DNA of 64,000 nucleotides from NCBI RefSeq assembly GCF_030317035.1, contig NZ_JASZYK010000003.1, positions 248,001 through 312,000 of the forward strand, written 5' to 3'. The DNA is from Variovorax sp. J22G73 (lineage in GTDB: Bacteria > Pseudomonadota > Gammaproteobacteria > Burkholderiales > Burkholderiaceae_C). Below the pieces are notes generated by a model that had not been told where the DNA came from, did no database searches, and saw nothing but the letters and a program-made list of their open reading frames with translations. This document shows positions 17,151-26,835 of the stretch, piece after piece. The position numbers were made by a program, and so were the translations under genes. Position 1 is the stretch's first letter; every line of letters begins with the position of its first letter.

Positions 17151-18401
17151 TCAACGCGCGTCCACCACCTCGGTGATGCCGCCGCGGCGCTGCAGGCGCA
17201 CCGGCAACTGCCTGGGCAGCGACTGCGCGAACGCCTCGAAGTGCTGGAGCTGAAAACTGCCGCCCACGCGCAGCCGCGCCACGACCGCGTCGCGCACGAC
17301 GAAGCCCGTGGGGCCGTAGCGCTCGAACTCCGCCAGGGCCTGCGAAAGCGGCGTGTTGTCGAAGTTGACACGGCCCTCGCGCCAGGGTGCGGCGCTGCCG
17401 GGTGGCACGTTACTCACGCTGCCCAGGCGGCCGTCGCTGTCGGCGACCACGCTCTGGCCGACCGTGAGCTCGACGGCATCGCCAGCGTCGCCGGCTAGCT
17501 CGTGCGAGCCCGGCGTCGCATGGCGCGCCACGCGCACGCGGCCCTCTTCGACCACCACGCGCGTCTCGCCTTCGCCGAGGCCGCTGCGCGTGTGGCGCAC
17601 CGAGAAGCGCGTGCCGACGACCGTCACGCGCAGCCCGCCGGCGAACACGTGGAAGGGCTGCGCCGCGTCGGCGTGCACGCTGAACATGGCCTGGCCTTCG
17701 TGCAGGTGCACCTCGCGCCGGTCGCGGTACAGGCGCGCATCGGCCTGGGTCGCGGTGTCGAACGCGATGCCGCTGCCGTCGGGCAGTTCGGCGCGCAGCT
17801 GCTGGCCGCGCGCGGTGGCGTAGTGCTTCTCGAAGGTGGGTTGGTGGCGCCAGCGGTCCCAGCCGAACCAGCCGCCGCCCACCACGCTGACGGCCACCGC
17901 GGCGGTGGCCGCCTGCGGAAAGAAGCGGCCGATGTCGCGCATCCACGCGCGGCGCCCGGGGGAGGCGGGGCGCGTGGTCGAGGTGGGTGCCTTTGCAGGG
18001 CTCGCGGGGCGCGCGGGTTGCGCGGGCTCTACAGGCTGTATGGGCTGCGTGGGCTGAGGTGTATGCGCCGAGACGCCCGGCGCTTCTTGCGCGCGCAGCC
18101 CGCTCTTCAGCGTCTGCACCTCCGCGGCCGGCATGTCGCGCAGCCGGCCGAAGGTGCCGTCCATGTCGTCGTAGGCGGCGCGGTGGCGCGGGTCGGCGTC
18201 CAGCCAGTCGCGCAGTTCCGCCTCGCCGTGCGCGTCGAGGCCGTTGCGCCCGCGCGCGACCCAGGTGGCGGCGTCGATGTCGAGCGGGTCCTGGCCGTCG
18301 GCGAACTCCTCGTACGCGCGCGCGTCCTCGGCTTCCGCCTCGGCTTGTACCTTGGCCTGTGCCTCGGACCGAACCCTGTCCCGGGCGGCAGCCTCAAGCA
18401 C
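17151..18401 (-). CDS. fecR: FecR-type anti-sigma/sigma-regulator
   Basis: 416 residues. An N-terminal sigma-binding DUF4880-like region (about 20-85: AATWVARGRNGLDAHGEAEL, RDWLDADPRHRAAYDDMD), a Pro/Gln-rich linker (PTQPIQPVEPAQPARPASPA), one membrane span near 150-170 (AATAAVAVSVVGGGWFGW), and a periplasmic FecR domain (GQQLRAELPDGSGIAFDTAT to VVGTRFSVRH) with a secretin/TonB-short-like end. I start it at GTG 18401, which overlaps the sigma-factor stop. It relays ligand binding by the receptor to FecI. The linker is encoded by imperfect short repeats. Confidence 0.88.
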   Translation of the reverse strand: MLEAAARDRVRSEAQAKVQAEAEAEDARAYEEFADGQDPLDIDAATWVARGRNGLDAHGEAELRDWLDADPRHRAAYDDMDGTFGRLRDMPAAEVQTLKSGLRAQEAPGVSAHTPQPTQPIQPVEPAQPARPASPAKAPTSTTRPASPGRRAWMRDIGRFFPQAATAAVAVSVVGGGWFGWDRWRHQPTFEKHYATARGQQLRAELPDGSGIAFDTATQADARLYRDRREVHLHEGQAMFSVHADAAQPFHVFAGGLRVTVVGTRFSVRHTRSGLGEGETRVVVEEGRVRVARHATPGSHELAGDAGDAVELTVGQSVVADSDGRLGSVSNVPPGSAAPWREGRVNFDNTPLSQALAEFERYGPTGFVVRDAVVARLRVGGSFQLQHFEAFAQSLPRQLPVRLQRRGGITEVVDAR

Positions 18402-18900
18402 CGGACACCCCCGACAGCCGCCGCTCGCACAGCTTGCAGGCCACCATGCCGCGCACGATGTGCTTCTCGACCATGCTGTAGGACACGCCCATGTGCTGCG
18501 CAATTTGCGCATGCGGCATCTCGTCGAACACGTGCAGCACGAAGGCCTCGCGGCAGCGCGGCGGCAGGGCCTCGATGGTGGCTACGTAGGCCCGCACGAT
18601 CTGCATCGACGCCAGCATCTCCTCGGGCTGCAGGTGCGCGGGCGCCGCGGGCTGGTCGAACTCGTGCAGCTCGTCGATGTTGTCGTGCGCGCGCACCACG
18701 GCGCGGCGGTGGCGGTCCACCAGCAGGCGGCGCGCAATCTGGCGCAGCAGCGCGCCGGGCTGCAGCACCTCGCCGTCGCGCGTGCGCTGCGAGGCCAGGA
18801 AACGCGCGTAGGTCTCCTGCACCACGTCGCGTGCCGCGTCGGTGTTTCGGGTGGTGTGGCTGCAAAAGCGCAGCAGATCCTCGTAATAGCGTGCGACCAC
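18394..18900 (-). CDS. fecI: FecI-type ECF sigma factor
   Basis: 168 residues with sigma region 2 (YYEDLLRFCSH, DAARDVVQETYARFLAS) and region 4 (ALPPRCREAFVLHVFDEMPH, AQIAQHMGVSYSMVEKHIVR). The open frame runs up to a TTG at 18996, but that codon overlaps a good -10 box (TACAAT, 18996-19001), so the GTG at 18900, just before the conserved YYEDLL segment, is more likely; no internal ATG exists. It should direct transcription of the receptor gene. The stop overlaps the FecR start. Confidence 0.88.
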   Translation of the reverse strand: MVARYYEDLLRFCSHTTRNTDAARDVVQETYARFLASQRTRDGEVLQPGALLRQIARRLLVDRHRRAVVRAHDNIDELHEFDQPAAPAHLQPEEMLASMQIVRAYVATIEALPPRCREAFVLHVFDEMPHAQIAQHMGVSYSMVEKHIVRGMVACKLCERRLSGVSGA

Positions 18901-18995
18901 GTTTGCCCCAGCCGGTAGATAAGCCTCGCCCGTCGAGGTGGCTGAGATGTGGCGGCGGCTGGATCTGTAGCGCGGTGCGTGACGGGCAATCCACA

Positions 18996-19028
18996 ATTGT
19001 AAATTGACGAATGAGAAAGGCTCTCATC
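18996..19028 (-). promoter_or_regulatory. Fur box and -10 element upstream of fecI
   Basis: At 19010-19028 the sequence AATGAGAAAGGCTCTCATC matches the classical 19-bp Fur box at 15 positions and contains the perfect inverted repeat ATGAGA-N5-TCTCAT. On the minus strand TACAAT (18996-19001) lies just downstream as a -10 box, so bound Fur would cover the -35 area. This fits iron repression of fecIR. Confidence 0.7.
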
Positions 19029-19059
19029 CACGGGCGCGGGCTGTTGTTGTCCGCCGACG

Positions 19060-20811
19060 CTAGTCGCCGCCCGAGCGCCACACCCGCGCCAGCGCCGCCA
19101 TCTTTCCGCGCAAGCCCAGCCGGTCGTTCGACAGCGCGTCGATGAAGTCCGACAGCCGCTGCGACTTCACCATGGTGTAGATCGTGAGCCAGGTCGTGGC
19201 CACGAACACCACGCCGAACCACAGCGCCTTGCGCCACAGCGGCGCGTCGGCCTCGGCCAGCAGGTTCATGCCCAGGAAGCCGGTGGTGATGGTGCCGATG
19301 AGGCCAAACAGCGTCACCACCGTGAGCCGCACCACCGTGCTGGCCTGGCGGCGCAGGCTGTCGGCGTCCAGGTAGGTGTTCATGTCGGCGATGCGCGACT
19401 TGACCTCGTCGTACAGCGCGTCCAGCCCCAGGTGCGTGGCGCACATGTGCGACAGCGCGCGCACCTGCGCCTGCTCGGAAATCTCGTGGAACCAGTAGCG
19501 GTGCGTGAAACGCAAGAACCGTTCGAAGCTCGCGCGAATGGCGCGCTTGAACTGCTTCACGCTCGGCGTGCTGCGGATGTCCAGCTTCTTCAGCGCCTCC
19601 ACCAGCTGGTCGGAAAACATCAGCAGCGACGCCTTCTGGAAGTGCGCGATGAGAAACAGCAGGAAGTGCTGGTGGCGAAACTGCGCGAGCACGCCGCGGT
19701 CGCGGCAGCAGAAGAACTCCGACCGCGCATCGCCCACCACCACGAGCGCATGGCCGTTGCACAGGTAGCGGGTGTTGGGCGCGGCGCCCGCGTTCACCCA
19801 GAAGCGGTCGTAGCAGTACTTGTGCTCGAAGTCGGCCAGGTGGTGGTCGGCATAGGGCAGGTGCGCGTCGGCGGCGCCCGCCCCGGTGACCAGCGCGAGC
19901 CGCACGAAGTCGTCGCGCGTGAGGCGGCGCGGGTCGTCCAGCGACAGGTAGGCCATGACGGGCATGCGGTAGTACTCGATCTGCCGGTAGCGCAGTGCGC
20001 CGGGCTCGTCGGAGTAGTCGGTCACCAGCGGCTGCATCAAGAAGGCCCAGTGCGACGAGATGCGCGGCGCGCGGTATTGCGCTACGTGCTGCAGGAAGGC
20101 GTCGCGCTGCTGCGCGTCGGAGCGCGCGAGCACGTTGCCGTCGGCGCCCAGCCATTCGACGCTGGCCATGCAGTGCAGGGCGGTGCCGTCGGGCTCCCAG
20201 CCGGCGGGGTAGGCGCGGCCGAAGCGGTAAAGAATTTCCTGCGCCTGCGCGAGGCCCAGGTGGTCCGCGCCCACCTCGAGGTTGAGCAGCACCACGTCGA
20301 TGTCGAAGAAGAAGTACAGGTCGCAATGAATGACCTGCAGCGTGACCGGCGCGTCGCCCGGCTGCGCCACCACGCGCACCGCGGCGATGTCGTGGCGGCG
20401 AAAGATGCGCATCGGCGAGTCGCCGTTGCCGTTGCTATTGCCGCTGCCGTCACCGTGGCTGTCGTCGCCCTCGGTGCCGCCGCGCGCGCGGCCTTCGCCG
20501 TACAGAAAGCGCTGCACGTACGGCAGGAAGCTCACGAACTCGTTGTAGTGCCGCTCGTGGAAGCGGCTGCTGTCGCCGGTGTATTCGTCGACCTCCTCGC
20601 GCCAGGGCGATGCATCGCCCATGTCGCGCAGCACCTGCCAGGGGCCGTGGTGCGCATGCGGCTTCGGCGCCACGCCGGGCCTGGGCTTTTCGTCGGCCGG
20701 CATCAGCCGCAGCGGCCAGAGCAGCGCCTGCCTGAAATGCTGCACGGTGGGGGCGCCCGTGGGGGGCGAATCTGCCTGTGTGGGCATGGTGGCCGCGGGT
20801 GGGTTCAGCAT
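19060..20811 (-). CDS. CorA-like magnesium transporter
   Basis: 583 residues, far longer than E. coli CorA (316). Two C-terminal membrane segments flank the CorA signature GMN (TTGFLGMNLLAEADAP) near residue 535. The long N-terminal cytoplasmic part holds a Gly/Asn/Ser/Asp-rich insert (DDSHGDGSGNSNGNGDS) near 105 and helices (SEQAQVRALSHMC, YDEVKSRIADMNTYL) that resemble the CorA funnel. The start at 20811 lacks a clear ribosome site; an ATG at 20787 is an alternative. It stands alone, divergent from the kgu operon. Likely a Mg/Co/Ni channel, with unusual extra cytoplasmic sequence. Confidence 0.85.
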   Translation of the reverse strand: MLNPPAATMPTQADSPPTGAPTVQHFRQALLWPLRLMPADEKPRPGVAPKPHAHHGPWQVLRDMGDASPWREEVDEYTGDSSRFHERHYNEFVSFLPYVQRFLYGEGRARGGTEGDDSHGDGSGNSNGNGDSPMRIFRRHDIAAVRVVAQPGDAPVTLQVIHCDLYFFFDIDVVLLNLEVGADHLGLAQAQEILYRFGRAYPAGWEPDGTALHCMASVEWLGADGNVLARSDAQQRDAFLQHVAQYRAPRISSHWAFLMQPLVTDYSDEPGALRYRQIEYYRMPVMAYLSLDDPRRLTRDDFVRLALVTGAGAADAHLPYADHHLADFEHKYCYDRFWVNAGAAPNTRYLCNGHALVVVGDARSEFFCCRDRGVLAQFRHQHFLLFLIAHFQKASLLMFSDQLVEALKKLDIRSTPSVKQFKRAIRASFERFLRFTHRYWFHEISEQAQVRALSHMCATHLGLDALYDEVKSRIADMNTYLDADSLRRQASTVVRLTVVTLFGLIGTITTGFLGMNLLAEADAPLWRKALWFGVVFVATTWLTIYTMVKSQRLSDFIDALSNDRLGLRGKMAALARVWRSGGD

Positions 20812-20846
20812 GGCGAAGTGTAGGCAGGGGGTAGGACAAAAAGACC

Positions 20847-20866
20847 ACCTAGGGGAATCCCTAGGT
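20847..20866. promoter_or_regulatory. Perfect 8-4-8 inverted repeat beside the kgu promoter
   Basis: ACCTAGGG-GAAT-CCCTAGGT lies in the gap between the divergent CorA-like and kgu genes, six bases before the PtxS-type palindrome. It could be an operator for another regulator or a hairpin in the leader of the CorA-like transcript. Confidence 0.5.
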
Positions 20867-20871
20867 CGGTC

Positions 20872-20891
20872 TGAAACCGGTTTCATATAAG
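20872..20891 (+). promoter_or_regulatory. PtxS-type operator overlapping the kgu promoter
   Basis: TGAAACCGGTTTCA (20872-20885) is a perfect 14-bp palindrome with the central CG of LacI-family operators. From memory it is identical to the palindrome described for Pseudomonas PtxS. A -10-like TATAAG follows directly (20886-20891), so a bound repressor would block the promoter. PtxS itself is the last gene of the operon, giving autoregulation. Confidence 0.75.
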
Positions 20892-20990
20892 CTGCAAGCA
20901 TTGCTTTCGGGGCATGCATGCGCGCAACCGGCGCATCGCGCCCACGCGTTTTCCTGTGCACCCCCCGCGCACCTTCACGGGCTCGCCCAC

Positions 20991-21662
20991 ATGAACTACC
21001 AGTTTCAATTCGACGCCGTCTTTGCCGCCTGGCCGCTGCTGCTCAAGGGCACGTGGATCACGGTGCAGCTCTCGCTCATTGCCACGGTGCTGGGCTTGGT
21101 GGTGGCCATCTTCTGCGCCTGGGGCAAGACCTCGGGGCCGGGCTGGCTGCGCTTCCTGGTCAACGCGTACATCGAGGTGATCCGCAACACGCCGTTCCTG
21201 GTGCAGCTGTTCTTCTTTTTCTTCGCGCTGCCGGCCATCGGGCTGCGCTGGTCGCCGCAAACGGCCGCGCTGGTGGCCATGGTGGTGAACCTGGGCGCCT
21301 ACGCCACGGAAATCATCCGCGCGGGCATCGAGTCGATTCCCAAGGGGCAGATCGAGGCGGGCCGCGCGCTCAACCTCAAGCCGTGGGAGATCTTTCGCTT
21401 CGTCATCATCAAGCCCGCGCTGAAGGCCATCTACCCGGCGCTCACCAGCCAGTTCATCCTGCTGATGCTGAGCTCGGCCGTGGTGTCGGTCATCTCGGCC
21501 GACGACCTGACCTCGGTGGCCGCCAACCTGCAGTCGCAGACCTTCCGCAGCTTCGAGATCTACATCGTGGTCGCAGGCATCTACCTGGCGCTGGCGCTCG
21601 CCTTCTCGGCGATGTTCAAGCTGATCTACAAGCGCACGCTCAACTACCCGGACCGCCGGTAA
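20991..21662 (+). CDS. PAAT-type ABC transporter permease 1 of the kgu operon
   Basis: 223 residues, with several membrane segments and the EAA-type loop ATEIIRAGIESIPKGQIEAG in the second half, as in HisM/GlnP-type permeases. It is the first gene after the PtxS-type operator and pairs with the permease at 21697 to form the membrane channel. The family normally imports polar amino acids, but the operon encodes 2-ketogluconate metabolism, so the likely substrate here is that sugar acid (inference). The ATG at 20991 fits the usual N-terminus; no strong ribosome site is seen. Confidence 0.92.
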   Translation: MNYQFQFDAVFAAWPLLLKGTWITVQLSLIATVLGLVVAIFCAWGKTSGPGWLRFLVNAYIEVIRNTPFLVQLFFFFFALPAIGLRWSPQTAALVAMVVNLGAYATEIIRAGIESIPKGQIEAGRALNLKPWEIFRFVIIKPALKAIYPALTSQFILLMLSSAVVSVISADDLTSVAANLQSQTFRSFEIYIVVAGIYLALALAFSAMFKLIYKRTLNYPDRR

Positions 21663-21696
21663 CAGGCCCCAGGCCCGCAACGGAGCAAGAAAAATC

Positions 21697-22350
21697 ATGC
21701 GTACCTTCGGCTTTCCCGAATTCCTTTTCATCCTCGAAGCGGCCAAGTGGACGCTGGCGCTGTCGGCCATCGCCTTCGTGGGCGGCGCCATCCTGGGGCT
21801 CGCCATCGCGCTCATGCGCACGTCGGAGTCGTCCTGGGCGCGCGGCGTGTCGACCACCTTCATCCAGATCTTCCAGGGCACGCCGCTGCTGCTGCAGCTG
21901 TTCCTGGTGTTCTTCGGCGCGCCGGTGCTGGGGCTGGACATCAACCCCTGGGTGGCCGCGGGTGTCGCGCTCATCCTGAACAGCGCCGCGTTCCTGGGCG
22001 AGATCTGGCGCGGCTGCATCGAGGCCATTCCGCGCGGCCAGTGGGAAGCGGCCGAGGCGCTCAGCCTCAAGTACAGCGCCCGCATGCGCGACGTGGTGCT
22101 GCCGCAGGCCTTCAAGATCGCGCTGGCGCCCACGGTGGGCTATGTGGTGCAGATCATCAAGGGCACCTCGCTGGCGGCCATCATCGGCTTCGTGGAGGTC
22201 ACGCGCGCCGGGCAGATCGTCAACAACGCCACCTTCCAGCCGCTCATCGTGTTCTCGGTGGTGGCGGCGATCTACTTCGTGATCTGCTGGCCGCTGTCGC
22301 TGCTGGCGGCCCGCATGGAGCGCAAGCGCGCGCGTGCACTGGCGCGTTGA
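21697..22350 (+). CDS. PAAT-type ABC transporter permease 2 of the kgu operon
   Basis: 217 residues and similar in plan to permease 1: membrane segments starting at residue 12, and the EAA loop LGEIWRGCIEAIPRGQWEAA near 105-125, where the ATPase docks. The start at 21697 has AACGGAGCAAG upstream. A 34-bp gap separates it from the first permease. The two probably form a heterodimer, as in HisQM. Confidence 0.92.
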   Translation: MRTFGFPEFLFILEAAKWTLALSAIAFVGGAILGLAIALMRTSESSWARGVSTTFIQIFQGTPLLLQLFLVFFGAPVLGLDINPWVAAGVALILNSAAFLGEIWRGCIEAIPRGQWEAAEALSLKYSARMRDVVLPQAFKIALAPTVGYVVQIIKGTSLAAIIGFVEVTRAGQIVNNATFQPLIVFSVVAAIYFVICWPLSLLAARMERKRARALAR

Positions 22351-22440
22351 TCGTTCGCTGATCGTTCGCTGAAGTCCCCCGTTTCAGGTTTTCGTTTTTT
22401 CTTTCTCGTCGTTCCTTTCTTTCATTCAGGAGACACACCA

Positions 22441-23247
22441 ATGACCCGTACCACCACCCGCCGCACCGCAATCGCAGCCCTCGCAACCTTGGGTCTTGGC
22501 GCCGCCCTGACCGTGTTCGCCCCCTTCGCCTCGGCCCAGTCAGTGGCCGACATCAAGAAGAAGGGCGAGATCACCATCGGCATGCTGGTCGACTTTCCGC
22601 CCTACGGCACCACCGACGCCAAGAACCAGCCCGACGGCTACGACGCCGACGTGGCCAAGCTGCTGGCCAAGGACTGGGGCGTCAAGGCCAACATCGTGCC
22701 CGTCACCGGCCCGAACCGCATTCCCTTCCTGCTGACCAACAAGGTCGACCTGCTGGTCGCCTCGCTGGCCATCACGCCCGAGCGTTCGAAGCAGGTGCAG
22801 TTCTCCACCCCTTACGCCGCCGCCACCATCGTGCTGTACGGCGCCACCAAGACCCCCATCAAGGCGGCCGGCGACCTGAAGGGCCTGCGCGTGGGCGTGG
22901 CTCGCGCGTCGACGCAAGACGTGGCCGTGACCAAGGCCGCGCCGGAAGGCACCGAGATCCGCCGTTTCGACGACGACGCATCGGCCATGCAGGCACTCAT
23001 CTCGGGCCAGGTCGACGCCATCGGCTGCTCGGTGACCGTGGCCGCGCAGATCGCCAAGCGCGTGCCCGCCAACAGCTTCGAGAACAAGTTCACGCTGGTG
23101 CAGCAATCGATGGGCATCGCGATGCGCCCCGGCCAGGAAGAGCTGACCAAGGCCGTGAACGAGTTCGTGCAGAAGAACACCGCCAACGGCGAGCTGAACA
23201 AGCTCTACCAGAAGTGGCTGCAGGCCGACCTGCCCAAGATGCAGTAA
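22441..23247 (+). CDS. Periplasmic substrate-binding protein of the kgu transporter
   Basis: 268 residues with a signal peptide (to about 32, [12 protein letters not shown]) and a class-F type PAAT fold ([34 protein letters not shown]). The Arg that holds the ligand carboxylate (ITPER) is kept. The Asp that in HisJ-type proteins binds the alpha-amino group appears replaced: VDAIGCSVT instead of a D-A-x-x-x-D pattern near residue 195. That would fit an acid without an amino group, such as 2-ketogluconate. The alignment is by eye. It has AGGAGACACACCA just before the ATG and is likely the most abundant product of the unit. Confidence 0.92.
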   Translation: MTRTTTRRTAIAALATLGLGAALTVFAPFASAQSVADIKKKGEITIGMLVDFPPYGTTDAKNQPDGYDADVAKLLAKDWGVKANIVPVTGPNRIPFLLTNKVDLLVASLAITPERSKQVQFSTPYAAATIVLYGATKTPIKAAGDLKGLRVGVARASTQDVAVTKAAPEGTEIRRFDDDASAMQALISGQVDAIGCSVTVAAQIAKRVPANSFENKFTLVQQSMGIAMRPGQEELTKAVNEFVQKNTANGELNKLYQKWLQADLPKMQ

Positions 23248-23297
23248 GCGCCGCACCGGCAAGCAAGCAAAGCAAGCAGCAGCAAGGAAACCTTGGC

Positions 23298-24052
<755 letters not shown>

Positions 24053-24053
<1 letters not shown>

Positions 24054-24802
24054 TGTCCTTCGAGGTCCTGATTTCTCTGTCGTCCTTCGGCGCGGCCGAG
24101 GTGGGCCGTCACGGCCAGCTGTGGTGCTCGCAACTGGCCCGCACGGCCGGTGCCGATTCGGTCGAAGTGCGCGGCGAGATGCTGCGCGACGCCGATGCCG
24201 AGCTGCCCGCGCTGAACGGGCTCGCTTCCGTCTACTCCAGCCCTGAGGGCCTCTGGGCCGAAGGCGGCTGGCTCGACAGCGCCGCGCTCAAGCGCGGCAT
24301 CGCCGCCGCCACGCGCGTGGGCGCCAGGCGGCTGAAGATGTCCATCGGCGACTTCCAGGCGTCGTCGCACGGCTCGCTGTGGGGCCTGAAGGTGGAGCTG
24401 GCCGAGACGCGCGTCGAGCTCGTCATCGAGAACGACCAGACCGTGCGCGCCGGCACCCTGGCCGCGCTGCAGGCCTTCTTCGACGCGGCCGACCGCGCCG
24501 GCGTGTCGCTGGGCATGACCTTCGACATGGGCAACTGGCACTGGGTGGGCGAGTGCCCGCTGCAGGCCGCGCAGGCCCTGGGCAAGCGCGTGCGCTACGT
24601 GCATTGCAAGGGCGCGCAGCGCCTGCCGAACAAATGGGTGGCGGTGCCGCTGGGCGACTCGGTCGCGCCGTGGCGCGCCGTGCTGCGCGCGCTGCCGGCC
24701 GACGTGCCGCACGCCATCGAATACCCGCTCGTGGGCGACGACCTGCTGGCCGTGACCCGCGCGCAGATCGACTTCATCCGCGCCGCGCGCGCGCAGTCGT
24801 AG
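24053..24802 (+). CDS. kguE: KguE-like TIM-barrel sugar isomerase/epimerase
   Basis: 249 residues of the AP-endonuclease-2/xylose-isomerase-like TIM-barrel family. Recognisable barrel elements are RRLKMSIGDF, VELVIENDQ, LGMTFDMGNWHWVG, VRYVHCKG and AIEYPL, with acidic and His residues placed for metal binding (E in IEND, D in FDMGN, H in VHCKG, E in IEYPL). In the Pseudomonas kgu cluster a protein of this type precedes the kinase, as here. Its exact reaction in 2-ketogluconate use is not well defined. Overlaps the ATPase stop. Confidence 0.8.
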
Positions 24803-24826
24803 ACCCTGAAGAAAACCGACAACGAC

Positions 24827-25780
24827 ATGACAGAACCCACCGCCTTCGACGTCGCCCTGTTCGGCGAGGCCATGCTCCTGCTGGTGGCGGACCGTCCCGG
24901 TCCGCTGGAGAACGCCGAGTCGTTCTTCAAGCGCACCGCCGGCGCCGAGACCAACGTGGCCATCGGCCTGTCGCGCCTGGGCCTGAAGGTGGGCTGGGCC
25001 AGCCGCCTGGGCACCGACTCCATGGGCCGCGCGCTGCTGGCCGCCATGCGCGCCGAAGGCATCGACTGCTCGCACGTGATCACCGACGCCACGCAGCGCA
25101 CGGGCTTCCAGTTCAAGGGCCGCGTCACCGACGGCAGCGACCCGCCCATCGAATACCACCGCAAGGGCTCGGCCGCGAGCCAGATGGGCCCGGCCGACGT
25201 GGACGAGGCCTGGCTGCGCTTGGCGCGCCACCTGCACGCCACGGGCGTGTTCGCCGCCATTTCCGAGACCAGCCTGCAGGCCGCGCTGAAGACCATGGAC
25301 GTGATGCGCGCCGCCGGTCGCACCATCTCCTTCGACACCAACCTGCGCCCCACGCTGTGGTCGTCCACCGACACCATGCGCCACTGGGTCAACGAGCTCG
25401 CCTCACGCGCCGACTGGGTGCTCCCCGGCATCGAGGAAGGCCTGCTGCTCACGGGCCATGACAAGCCCGAGGACGTGGCCCGCTTCTACCGCGAGCGCGG
25501 CGCGAAGCTGGTGGTCGTGAAGCTGGGCGCCGCGGGCGCCTACTACGACAGCGACGTGGCCGGCACCGGCCATGTCGACGGCTTTCCGGTGAAGGAAGTG
25601 ATCGACACCGTGGGCGCGGGCGACGGCTTTGCCGCCGGCGTGGTGAGCGCGCTGCTCGAAGGCCGCAGCGTGCCCGACGCCGTGCGCCGCGGCGCCTGGA
25701 TCGGCGCGCGCGCCGTGCAGGTGCTGGGCGATACCGAAGGCCTGCCGACGCGGGCGCAACTCGAAGAAGCGGGGCTTTGA
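24827..25780 (+). CDS. kguK: 2-ketogluconate kinase KguK (PfkB family)
   Basis: 317-residue sugar kinase that would make 2-keto-6-phosphogluconate. It has the PfkB start (FDVALFGEAMLLLV), the substrate lid region (GAETNVAIGLSRLGLKVGWA), RTGFQFKGR with DGSDPPIEYHRKGSAAS, and the catalytic motif IDTVGAGDGFAAGVVSALLE with the base Asp. The DGSDP/EYHRKGSAAS stretch is close to KguK and KdgK proteins, and the context (next to kguD and ptxS) favours KguK. It ends just before the KguD start. Confidence 0.88.
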   Translation: MTEPTAFDVALFGEAMLLLVADRPGPLENAESFFKRTAGAETNVAIGLSRLGLKVGWASRLGTDSMGRALLAAMRAEGIDCSHVITDATQRTGFQFKGRVTDGSDPPIEYHRKGSAASQMGPADVDEAWLRLARHLHATGVFAAISETSLQAALKTMDVMRAAGRTISFDTNLRPTLWSSTDTMRHWVNELASRADWVLPGIEEGLLLTGHDKPEDVARFYRERGAKLVVVKLGAAGAYYDSDVAGTGHVDGFPVKEVIDTVGAGDGFAAGVVSALLEGRSVPDAVRRGAWIGARAVQVLGDTEGLPTRAQLEEAGL

Positions 25781-25785
25781 AGACC

Positions 25786-26766
25786 ATGTCGAAAAAGAAC
25801 GTGCTCGTGTTCCGGGCGCTGCCCGACGACCAGCTGGCGCGCCTGCAGGCCGCGCACCACGTCACGCAGGCCGATCCGCGCAAGGAGCCCGAGGCCTTTG
25901 CCGCGGCGCTGCGCACCGCGAACGGCCTCATCGGCTCGAGCTACAACGTCGACGCCGCGCTGCTCGACCAGGCGCCGCAGCTCGAGGTGATTTCGAGCGT
26001 GTCGGTCGGTGTGGACAACTACGCGCTGTCCGAGCTGCACAAGCGCGGCATCGTGCTGTGCCACACGCCCGACGTGCTCACCGAGACGGTGGCCGACACC
26101 GTGTTCGCGATATTGATGGCCACGCAACGGCGCGTGGTGGAGCTGTCGAACCTGGTGCGCGAAGGCCGCTGGACGAAGAACATCGGCGAGGAGCTGTTCG
26201 GCACCGACGTGCATGGCAAGACGCTGGGCATCCTCGGTTTCGGCCGCATCGGCCAGGCCGTGGCACGCCGTGCCGCGCTGGGCTTCGGCATGCCGGTGCT
26301 GTACCACTCGCGCCGCCCGGTCGACCTCGCCACGCAGGCGCCCGAGCTGCAAGGCCGGGCCACGCACACGCCGCTGGACGACCTGCTCGCGCGCGCGGAC
26401 ATCGTGCTCGCGATGCTGCCGCTGACGGACGCGACGCGCGGGATGATCGACGCGGGCTTTTTCGCGCGCATGAAGCCCGGCGCCTCGTTCATCAACGGGG
26501 GCCGCGGTGCCACGGTGAACGAAGAAGCGCTGCTGCAGGCGCTGGACCACGGCACGCTGCGCGCGGCCGGGCTCGACGTGTTCGCGAAGGAGCCGCTGCC
26601 CGCGGCGTCGCCGCTGCGCACGCACCCGCGCGTGACGCCGCTGCCGCACATCGGCTCGGCTACGCACGAGACGCGCCATGCGATGGCGGAGCTGGCGACG
26701 ACGAACCTGCTGCAGGTGCTGGCCGGAGAGAAGCCGACGGCGCCGTACGACACGGCGAGCGCATGA
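25786..26766 (+). CDS. kguD: 2-ketogluconate-6-phosphate reductase KguD
   Basis: 326-residue D-2-hydroxyacid dehydrogenase. The N-terminal catalytic part has VISSVSVGVDNYALSEL and TPDVLTETVADTVFAILMAT; the Rossmann motif is GKTLGILGFGRIGQAVARRA (residues 146-165); and FINGGRGATVNEEALLQAL, with catalytic His in PLPHIGSATHETRHAM, closes it. The expected reaction is NADPH reduction of 2-keto-6-phosphogluconate to 6-phosphogluconate, feeding the Entner-Doudoroff route. ATG 25786 is used; a TTG at 25777 is less likely. A close alternative is GhrB-type glyoxylate/hydroxypyruvate reductase, disfavoured by context. Confidence 0.88.
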   Translation: MSKKNVLVFRALPDDQLARLQAAHHVTQADPRKEPEAFAAALRTANGLIGSSYNVDAALLDQAPQLEVISSVSVGVDNYALSELHKRGIVLCHTPDVLTETVADTVFAILMATQRRVVELSNLVREGRWTKNIGEELFGTDVHGKTLGILGFGRIGQAVARRAALGFGMPVLYHSRRPVDLATQAPELQGRATHTPLDDLLARADIVLAMLPLTDATRGMIDAGFFARMKPGASFINGGRGATVNEEALLQALDHGTLRAAGLDVFAKEPLPAASPLRTHPRVTPLPHIGSATHETRHAMAELATTNLLQVLAGEKPTAPYDTASA

Positions 26767-26781
26767 GGGACTTGTCTTGCC

Positions 26782-26803
26782 CCCTCTCCCCTTGGGGAGA
26801 GGG
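26782..26803. repeat. Intergenic 10-2-10 hairpin
   Basis: CCCTCTCCCC-TT-GGGGAGAGGG is a perfect inverted repeat between kguD and ptxS. Similar C/T-rich palindromes recur in intergenic DNA of Burkholderiales genomes (general memory). Without a T run it is not a classic terminator, but it could lower ptxS expression relative to upstream genes or protect the 3' end of the message. Confidence 0.65.
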
Positions 26804-26835
26804 AGCGAGAGCGGGAACGGGAATGGGTGCCGACC

